In this document: in pieces, positions 56,399-64,000 of the stretch
Position numbering within the stretch: the stretch's first letter is position 1
How the letters are laid out: every line of letters begins with the position of its first letter
Origin: Pestalotiopsis fici W106-1
Lineage: Eukaryota > Ascomycota > Sordariomycetes > Amphisphaeriales > Sporocadaceae
Assembly (NCBI RefSeq): GCF_000516985.1
Contig: NW_006917093.1
Coordinates: 3,534,001 to 3,598,000, forward strand
Direction: 5' to 3'
Length of the DNA: 64,000 nt
Notes under the pieces: model-generated
What the model was told of the DNA's origin: nothing
Seen by the model: only the letters and a program-made list of their open reading frames with translations
Databases searched by the model: none
Made by a program: the position numbers and the translations under genes

Positions 56399-57875
56399 AT
56401 GTTGAGAAGACTCAATGCCAATCTTCGAAATTGCAAAGGTGATTGCAAATTCGGCGGCGATCCGTTTTCCAATGGGTGGAATAATACTCGCCCATGGTGG
56501 TTCGCACAGGAAAAGGCGCCATCACCCTTCTGTTATAGGCGGCTGCTCTAGCGGCCTTTCGCACCAGACCTTAGTTTCTGGCCCTTCACGATCACTGAGG
56601 CAGAACAGCACAATGCCGTGTTTGGGCAACAACCTGAAGCAGAATATCGCCAGTTTCATGAATCATATCTTCCCCCTCGATTCTACTTCTTGGATCCAGC
56701 CACGGGATTTAGTTTGAAGCATTTGGATTTGGCTCTCCTTGAATCAGGTGAGGTGCCGTTTCCGGTCTCAATCACCCGCAAAGTCACCCTGCTGCCACAG
56801 GGCTCGGCCAGAGAATCTTGTTGCTTTTGGATACTACTTGGGCCATGTTTACTGTCATCTCTCACGTCTTGGCAGTATCGTGGTAAGCTTCCAATTATCA
56901 GATGAGAGACCTCAGCCTCCATTCTCGCTGGCCTGGACGGCAACTATGAGATAGATTAATGCTAGTCCTAGGTAACCCGAGCTCGGGCGGCCTGACGGTC
57001 TGACGGTCTGACTCCTGACCCTTGAAATGACATCTCATCATCCATCAACAAGACTCATCAGTCCCACTGGACCGCTTGCCATTCATGGGCCAATCGCGGC
57101 GTCGAAAAGCCCTCGGTAGGTTGCGCAGTGATTCTGATGATCGCCGTCCGGGGTTCGATGACACGGATGACATCCATGCGGCCAAGCGAAGACGTCTGTG
57201 CTGCACCGGACTATGGGCTCAGACCTCGAGAGAAGAACCATACAAGCAATTCCTCAATGGTTGCGTTGAAACTGCCAAGAAGCGCTTGGCAGATGGTTCT
57301 CCCAGCTCCGATCCCTCGATGCCTCCTTATGTTTGAACTATTGCCATGGACTTGTTTAAGCTCATTGGTCCCACTACCTTAATCACACAAGTCTATAGCA
57401 ATGCTAGGGGGTTGAGCACAGCCTCAATGACTGCTCGAGCCTCATCCAGAAGTCAACCATGCCCAACAGCTCGAAACCAGGTCGTGTTGCACCAATCGCG
57501 AATCGAGACTCGGGGCCCTGCTCCAGTTTATTTCTTTGACCTGTCCAAACAGCTCTGGGGAGCACCAACAGAAACATCGTGCCACCCCCTAGTCACAGCG
57601 CGGGGACTCCCGCCAGTTTCTGGACTCCACGATAGTACAATTGGAGTTGCTCACAGAGGCCAAGCTGTAGATCCGCGACTGTCTTGGCGATATTGCGGCT
57701 CAATGGATTCTTCTACTCCATGGTAGATCCGGAAAAGCTTGTTTATACCCACCTCAAAGATGCGATTGGCTCAGCACGCCGACTGCCAAGGAATGCGCTG
57801 CGGGATCCTCATGACGATCATATTAGGGATGCTATACTAGAGTGTATGGCCATGTCCAACTGGCTTACCTCATGA
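56399..57875 (+). pseudogene. Possible decayed gene of unknown family
   Basis: An ATG at 56399 opens MLRRLNANLRNCKGDCKFGG and runs 50 codons to TAG (56549-56551). The same frame then continues with coding-like RPFAPDLSFWPFTITEAEQH and LPPRFYFLDPATGFSLKHL, and the frame shifts near 56750 to NLVAFGYYLGHVYCHLSRLG. Further downstream are MGQSRRRKALGRLRSDSDD (to the stop at 57336) and DPEKLVYTHLKDAIGSARRL (to 57875). No single set of GT-AG introns that I tried joins these pieces, and no codon in the first segment offers a phase-0 donor. A nonsense-mutated, frameshifted gene is the simplest reading; fortuitous open frames are the alternative. Confidence 0.3.
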
Positions 57876-58422
57876 AAATCACTGATGACAGCTAGCACGT
57901 GCTAGAACAATGTTTCTTTTGCCACAAATGCTCCTCCAAAACTAGGTAATCAAGGCACGTTCCTCGTTAAGAGTTGGCGTAGGGTCAAGGAGTCACTCCA
58001 TTTCATCTCAAGTACGAAACTTTGGGGGAGCCATGTCCCGCAATGCTTCTTCTCTTCTGTGGTCAGGTCTCTTAACTTAATGCTTTCCGTATCTCTGCCG
58101 GCGCTAAGCTGTTTGGCTTGGCAGTATCGGCCGTGGCTGGCACGGAACATCGGAACCGAGACCACGACCATCGTGAAGGCCAGTGAGAGGTCCAAGGTAC
58201 AGCTTCACTGGTCAAGATCTTCTATAAGAATGCCGTCCTCGTCGGTCAATTGGTCTTTCTTCTTTTCCTCATCATCAGCATCAACAGCTTCAGATCAAAC
58301 AGCCTTCCTCGCCTCTTCTCTTTATTTCACTTCTTAATCATCTCCTGCCGGTCAGGTCTTTACTATTTTATTCATTAATAACTTATCATCCCTCTTCCAC
58401 CACCTCCTTCTCCCGTATCAAA
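57876..58422. other. Promoter of the Egh16-like gene
   Basis: About 0.55 kb. CT-rich close to the ATG (CATCTCC, CCTCTTCCACCACCTCC), typical of strongly expressed fungal secretory genes. Confidence 0.5.
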
Positions 58423-59319
58423 ATGTCTTCCTTCAAGGCCATCCTTGCCCTCGGGCTCATGACCACTGCTCAGCTCGTTGCTGGCCACGGCGCCATCATC
58501 AAGGCTGTCGGTGATGCCGGCGGCTCTGGTTGTAAGTGATGGCTTTTCAAGTCTCCTTGATCGTATCATCATAGAATGCTAACAATGAATCTCTAGCCGC
58601 TCTTGGTGTCGACTCCTCGACTCCCCGTGATGGCACACGCCGAAACCCATTCCAGCAAGACTCTACCCGCTTCAAGGGTGACCAGGCCGACACCTTTGGC
58701 GAGACCGTCGGAGCGGGTAACAATGACCTGGAGACTGGCACAAAGGCCATCATGACCGAGTCTGGCGACCAGCTTCCCCAGGTGTCCCAGGGCGGCGAGC
58801 TCACCATGACTCTGCACCAGGTCAACGCTGACGGTGGCGGTCCCTACACTTGCATGATGAACTCGGACGGAACTGGCGCCGACTGGACCGACATCCAGGT
58901 CACCCAGTCTCCTCCCGGCCAGAACTCGCGATTCCGTGACGGTGCCATGACCGACTTCCCCATGAAGGCTGCCATTCCTGCCGATGCCTCCTGCACAGGC
59001 ACCGTCGCTGGACAGGACAATGTCTGCCTGGTCCGTTGCCAGAACGCCGCTCGTGCCGGTCCCTTTGGTGGTGTCGTCCCCGTTCAGAGTAAGTAATCCC
59101 CCAAGTCTGCGAGAGCCGAGTTTGGAATCAGGAATATTCTACTAACACTCATACTCAGTGGCCAACACTACTACTCCTGCTCAGGCTCGCCGGGCTCTTG
59201 CCATGGCTGTCAAGCGATCCGAGGAGGAGCTCCTCAGCATGAAGAAGCGTGCTTCCAGCTTCAAGGATCTTTCCCCCGAGGAGATTGACGAGCTCCGCGA
59301 GGATGGTGAGATTGAGTAA
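58423..59319 (+). CDS. Egh16-like (GEgh16/MAS family) secreted protein
   Basis: Three exons, 58423-58531, 58597-59088 and 59159-59319, with introns of 65 and 70 nt (both phase 1), encode 253 residues. [21 protein letters not shown] is a signal peptide, cleaved before [13 protein letters not shown]. The mature protein has [38 protein letters not shown] and [20 protein letters not shown], which are Egh16-like (DUF3129) signatures. The last about 50 residues are charged ([20 protein letters not shown], ending EDGEIE). Family members include the barley powdery mildew infection-stage gene Egh16 and rice-blast MAS/GAS proteins associated with appressoria and virulence. A role in host interaction is therefore plausible but inferred. 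It begins with His after the predicted cleavage site. Confidence 0.88.
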
Positions 59320-62300
59320 GCGCTCGACTGCAAGAACAACAGAAATACGAGCTCGAAAAATCCCGGCTTGGGACAAATGGATACCCTCCTCAGAGGCAAA
59401 AGAGGAAAGGCGTTTGATCGGAGGCTGTTGTGACCAAAATTCACACTGATCTGATGGACTAATTTTTGCATTTGATTTTATTTTTCCTTAAAAACTGTTT
59501 CATACTCTCAAAGCATTGTATCTAAAATATCCAACATACTGTGGTCAAACTGGCTACTATCATAGAGGCGAGACGGGTCTGGCTCCTTGCATAGAAGACA
59601 AATACATTCCTTAATCATCTAAACTGTATATTCATTAAGCTTTCTCCTCGTCTCAGTGTCTTGGACAAAATCGCTACCGCCGAGTCGGCAGTTGACCGTT
59701 GAACATGTGTATGGCCTGGTGAGCCGCTTGAATGGTTCGCGCCGCGCGAGGAAAAGCTGTAGGCCTCCAAATTCAAGGTTTGGTCTATACGGTTTGTGTG
59801 ATATTGGCCATGACACTTGCATTCCTCCTGCACCATAGTGGATAGCTCCTCACTTTGCTCACATGGCCTCGGGAGAGATAACGTGTATAGTTGTCCAAGG
59901 CAGGCTAAGAAAAGAATAACTTCATGGACACCCCAGTGACTAGCGCCATTAGGAATCGAACCTAACACTCCATATACCCCCTTCCAGTGTTGCGTTCACC
60001 AACAGGCTAGGTGTGTAGGTTGATGAATAGTTCCATAATGTACTATGCAGGTAGGGTTATGTGTGGTAAATGACAGACCTAGCAATGTATAGCAGCTCTT
60101 TTGCGTCATTGGCCGTTGTCAGTACTCTCAGCCCCGCTTAGGCGACCTCCCCTCCACTGAAAGCTCCCACTTCCACCAGCCCCCCTGCACCCACCGGCAG
60201 AGAGCTCCGAGCTTACCCCAGATCCACTGTGAGCTATGGAGTCATCGCTAAAACCCCAAGTGCAGCAGATAGCCAACAAACCCGCCTAGGCTTTGCGAGA
60301 GCAGCGAATCGCAATGTGGTTTTCCCACACAGAAACCCCTCCTAGGTTAGGTCGCTGCAGGACACTCGTTCCCCTTCTTTAAAGCAAGTCTAGACCTCAT
60401 GATATCGCACCCATTAGAGGCTGCCTCCGATTTAGGGCTGCTACCCATCAGGCCCATGGGAGAGTAAAAAAGGGTGTGCAACAACAACCGCCAGAAATGC
60501 TACTAGCTCTAGATGTGGAAAAGTCATACGTAAGGTGGATGACGGATACTTTGCATACCTCCGTCTAATTATCCCCTTCATCTATTTTACTTTGGACAAT
60601 CAGAACCCAGACAAAGCCAGAGGGGGAGCGGCAAGCCCCCAAAAGCTTCGCGACCCTCCTTGCCCTCCCGTCTGTTTGGTCAAGGTGATGACCACATTTG
60701 CCTACCTTACACTGACATACAGATACACTCGAGCGCCGGGATCAAGGATGGGGGACAAGACTCGCCAACTCGCGCCCTGCCTCCCTTCTGATAAGGCAAA
60801 GACCAGCCAGGGGAGACGTGCCTCATAGGTGGCGGGTCATTTGTCCCGTCAAAGTCTCGGATCACCGTCCAGAATGCGGGGAGATCTACGCTAGATCAAC
60901 AGCTGTATCATCATTTCCCATAACGAACTCTGAACCGTTTATTTGGCCCTTGACCCCATCCCCGTTCAAGGTGTGCTATATACCTAATTACCTGCATGTA
61001 TGTATGCTAGGCAAAAGGCACGCAATGATGTACTTGTCCAGGTCAAAGTCGTCAATGTGCTACCGATTTAATTTTAATCAATCAAATCATTTTGCTCGAA
61101 TGCTTTTCAGTGGCTGTCGCGTCGGCATGACAGTTGGGACCCCCCCTTGTGCCGTGACGTCAGACCCTGCTTTGGAGCTGCTCTGTATCGTTTTTAGCTG
61201 GAAACTGCATTGCCTTAGCTGCCAAGAATGGCGCACCCCAATTGCGACAGCGACGATTGAGAGGCGAAAGAGAGAGGCCGCCCGCCAAGCGATCCCGGTG
61301 AACGATACTGCTGACTGTGGATGCAATGCCCATTGCCTAGGTCCTGACCCGACTACTCGACTGCTGCTGATGTGCTTTGGCAAGTCATGCAAGTTGCCGA
61401 GGAACCAAGAAGAAGGGAAAACGACATGGCAATCATGAGGGAGAGCCAAGGGCACTGCCACTGCTCAACCGTCGTCAGCCGACTCGAGACAGTATTACAA
61501 ACGACTATTCTGCTCAAGCATGTATTTGATTAGACGCCAAGGGCCGATCAACGAAATATAATCCCCTCGTTTCCGACAATGAAAGCTATCCTGATAACGG
61601 TTTGAGGCTGTAAAGGTTGGCATCTTCTTAGCCACCTGAGTCTCACCTCTGAACTCTACCTTGTGCCCTGCCGCATGTCAATTTTCTCCTAAGGCTGGCT
61701 GTGCCTCTGGTTCTCTCCTTGCTGGCGAGAGCCGCGAGCTTGGCGACTTGTCTAACTAGTAGTCAATTGTGTCGTCTCTTTAGTCCTAACATATAGGGTT
61801 TGAGCCGATTCCCAAACCCAATGACGGGGCCCGGTGACGAACCAAAGGTCCGAATTCATTGTAGACATCAATCTAAGCTTGATAGAGGTCGCGGATCACC
61901 TCAGCAGACCGATTCCGTCGCACTTGCGCATTTCTGCTTCTTACCGAAGCTCGCCATGTACATGGAGCTCCCTATCATGACTACCTAGGTACCCGTTTGC
62001 AAATGACTGGCCGCGACTGCATATCAAGTATACCCTCTGATTGGACCGCACGGGAAACCAGGTTGCTGTGCATTGGTCGGAGGCAACAGCTTTCCCTCCC
62101 TTGGGATACATCATATGTTCATATCCTCACAAGTCAAATCCCAAGTAACAGGATGATCCTTTCCCCAGCAATGGGAACAGGCAGAAGGAGGGATCAGCGT
62201 AAAACTATGCCAAGAAATATGTCCCGGCCTGTCCAGCGCAGAGAGAAAGAGGTTCCTTGGCGCGGTCAGACTCATTCAACCTATCTTGTACCTACCTACT

Positions 62301-62765
62301 TACACACGCAGCCCACCTACTGGCCTCTCGCTACATGGCACAAGGTCAGGTCGATAACTGAGGTAAGTATATGCTAACTAGAGGTGGCCATCGGAGCTCC
62401 CTTGAGATATGTCACGATTTCATTGGAGTGACTCTCCCACCCCGCAGCCAAAGTGTAGCTCGTACACACGTAACAATACACACACCCATCATCTATTTAT
62501 CTACATCCTCGCTCCCCCATAAGCGGCCGATATTACATTTCCCTCTCCCTTCCGTCCCTTGATCCTACAAATTCATCAGATTGTTTCCCCCTTGTCTCAC
62601 CCCTTTCAACTTCTGACATCATAATCTCAGAGTAACACAAAGAACACCATTTTAACTGGGATAAGAACAAACTTGACCCAGAGCAAATCCATTTGAGAGG
62701 ACTTTGAATCAACAACACCCACTCCAAGCATTTCAGATTACACTCTGCCACCAAACAAAATCACC
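59320..62765. other. 3.4-kb intergenic region
   Basis: The longest gene-free stretch. ORFs such as 60818-61438 (+) start with GTG and have no protein-like pattern. A T-arm-like GGTTCGATTCC sequence near 59955 lacks the rest of a tRNA. From about 62400 the sequence becomes CT- and ACAC-rich, the likely promoter and leader of the next gene. A short palindrome, TACCTAGGTA, is at 61983-61992. Confidence 0.55.
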
Positions 62766-63133
62766 ATGGAAGGCGCTGCAGGTACGTTCTCTGCTGCGTG
62801 GTCTTATTCTGTTACTTGTCACCATGACGGGTCGCGGAAACAGGCGTCTCGTTTCCATGCATGAATATTTTGCTTTTCTTTTCGAACAGTAGACTAATTT
62901 TGACATGAATTTAGAGCAATATCGTCCGCAGGAGGACGGTTACACCCATGACGTAACGGGCACGACGGGAGCTCATCACGAACAGCCCCAGTTCACCAAC
63001 AGCTTCGCACCTGGCCAGACTGAGGCGCACTACGAGAACCCTATCGACGATGAGAGAGAGCGCAGCGGCTCCAAGGACTTTTCGCAGACTGACGAGTGGG
63101 GTGAGTAGCACCTTTGGCCCTTTTCTCTCTCTT

Positions 63134-63164
<31 letters not shown>

Positions 63165-63463
63165 ATTATAAGGGTGAATGCCAAGAGATGTCTTGGTTCA
63201 ACATGTCGATTGTCACATTACTGACACGAGTCAATCCGAGTATAGATGCATCCAAGGTCCCACCCTCGCGCTTCCAGCAGCGAAAAGGTTCGATACTCTC
63301 AACGCAGGGCTCGCGCGATGGCCATGTGCAGAAGAATAACGAACGCGACAAGGGCTTCCACGAGACACATCACAAGCTCTTTGGCAAGGTCAAGGAAAAG
63401 GCCAAGGAGGTGACGGGTGCCAGTCACCGCCGTAAGAGCAGTAGTGGAAGCAAGACAGATTAG
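62766..63463 (+). CDS. Small hydrophilic protein of unknown function
   Basis: Three exons, 62766-62781, 62915-63100 and 63246-63463, with introns of 133 and 145 nt (phase 1 each), encode 139 residues. The first exon codes only MEGAA plus one base. The protein is highly polar (TGTTGAHHEQPQFTNSF, GSKDFSQTDEW) and ends in KVKEKAKEVTGASHRRKSSS, a basic amphipathic tail. There is no signal peptide or membrane segment. It is probably disordered, resembling stress- or conidiation-type small proteins in character, but no family is claimed. Intron 2 contains a (TTG)10 microsatellite, and its acceptor (GTATAG before ATGCATCC) follows a TACTGACAC branch. The long upstream region suggests complex regulation. 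Confidence 0.65.
63134..63163. repeat. (TTG)10 microsatellite in an intron
   Basis: Ten perfect TTG units inside intron 2 of the small hydrophilic protein gene. Confidence 0.95.
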
Positions 63464-64000
63464 ATGACGTCTAACACACTGTCGAAACCTTATGTTTCTG
63501 TTGCGCGCGCTCTCGTTGTGGGTTCCTTTTGATTTCGGGCGGAACGCTTTGCGGGTGATTTCAGGTTCCGGGGTTTCAGAGGATGGGTGGAATCGACACT
63601 TGTCGTCGAGTTGCTAGACTCTTATCAGCTTATATACCATGCCTCCCCTGCCGTCGATGACTTTCTGTGGAAGAGGGTAAAATTGTACGGTTATGGTCAT
63701 GAGTTCCCTCTAAAAGATCCAGTTCGGAAACCATTAAGAAAAAAATTTACATAAGCAAAGATAAATGACATGCAATTGGCACGTATGCTCTACTGACTTT
63801 GCTATTGATGCTGGACACAATGCTAGAAACGCACGATGCCTTCACATAAACGGGTCATCACTCAGTGTTCCTATCAACTATGTACATGCTGCCAATGTAT
63901 GGCTTCAAAGATGCGAGAAAAAACAACAACAAAACCTCCCCAAACTTCAAAACTTTGACGGGTGCAAGAAAAGATGCCCGCTTCAAAAGCGCAAAGGCTA
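63464..64000. other. 3' flank to window end
   Basis: About 0.54 kb, A-rich toward the end. No gene recognised; a neighbouring gene may start or end beyond the window. Confidence 0.4.

Noticed and set aside
59944..59975. T-arm-like sequence (TTAGG-TTCGATT-CCTAA on the minus strand) suggesting a tRNA
   Set aside because: The T-stem pairs perfectly, but no matching 5' acceptor strand, D-arm or anticodon arm is found within about 100 nt upstream.
60818..61438. 206-codon plus-strand ORF
   Set aside because: Starts with GTG, has no domain, signal peptide or splice structure, and lies in non-coding-like sequence.

Overview
This window is nuclear DNA from a filamentous ascomycete, most likely a sordariomycete close to Hypocreales. 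The genes are split by short introns of about 50-80 nt with GTRAGT-type donors and CTRAY branch sites, coding is moderately GC-rich, spacers are about 0.3-1.5 kb, and the gene set is typical of Pezizomycotina: a peroxisomal multifunctional beta-oxidation enzyme, Nte1 with three cNMP-binding domains, an Egh16-like secreted protein, a LaeA-type methyltransferase and DUF4360/DUF4267 proteins. The order assignment is inference. There is one 100-N assembly gap (12110-12209).

Layout. 1-11.7 kb: a 3'-truncated peroxisomal hydratase-dehydrogenase (fox2), a Tda10-like P-loop kinase, an Ecm11-domain protein, a five-exon GNAT acetyltransferase, a mitochondrial KHE-related protein and a tail-anchored-looking unknown. 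11.7-18.8 kb: accessory, AT-rich and low-complexity DNA around an RNF216-like RBR ubiquitin ligase (12580-14556, -), an intron-containing tRNA-Pro(CGG), and at least three broken fragments of RBR-ligase coding sequence in opposite orientation. This is the least ordinary part of the window. 18.8-21.3 kb: a divergent pair, a sulfotransferase-fold protein and a LaeA-like methyltransferase, sharing one 348-bp promoter. 21.9-26.9 kb: Tti2 and the Fig4 phosphoinositide phosphatase, convergent with 65 bp between stop codons. 27-30.6 kb: a gene-poor stretch with decayed ORFs, a small disordered protein and EMC4. 31.6-44 kb: AP-1 beta-adaptin, a DUF4267 membrane protein, a secretory membrane or cell-wall protein, a Gvp36-type BAR protein, a DUF4360 secreted protein and eIF2-alpha. 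44.5-56 kb: Nte1, a JmjC protein, a histidine phosphatase and the CCA-adding enzyme. 56-64 kb: a decayed ORF region, an Egh16-like secreted protein, a 3.4-kb intergenic region and a small hydrophilic protein.

Most genes are unrelated housekeeping functions: lipid turnover (fox2, Fig4, Nte1), vesicle traffic (AP-1 beta, Gvp36, EMC4), translation (eIF2-alpha, CCA1, tRNA-Pro) and PIKK assembly (Tti2). I see no large biosynthetic cluster, CRISPR array or intact transposon. The signals most worth a second look are the RBR ligase whose IBR zinc finger appears to be interrupted by a membrane hairpin, and the nearby relics of a diverged RBR paralogue. Exon boundaries were read by eye from splice consensus and reading-frame continuity. 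ATG starts were checked in the sequence.
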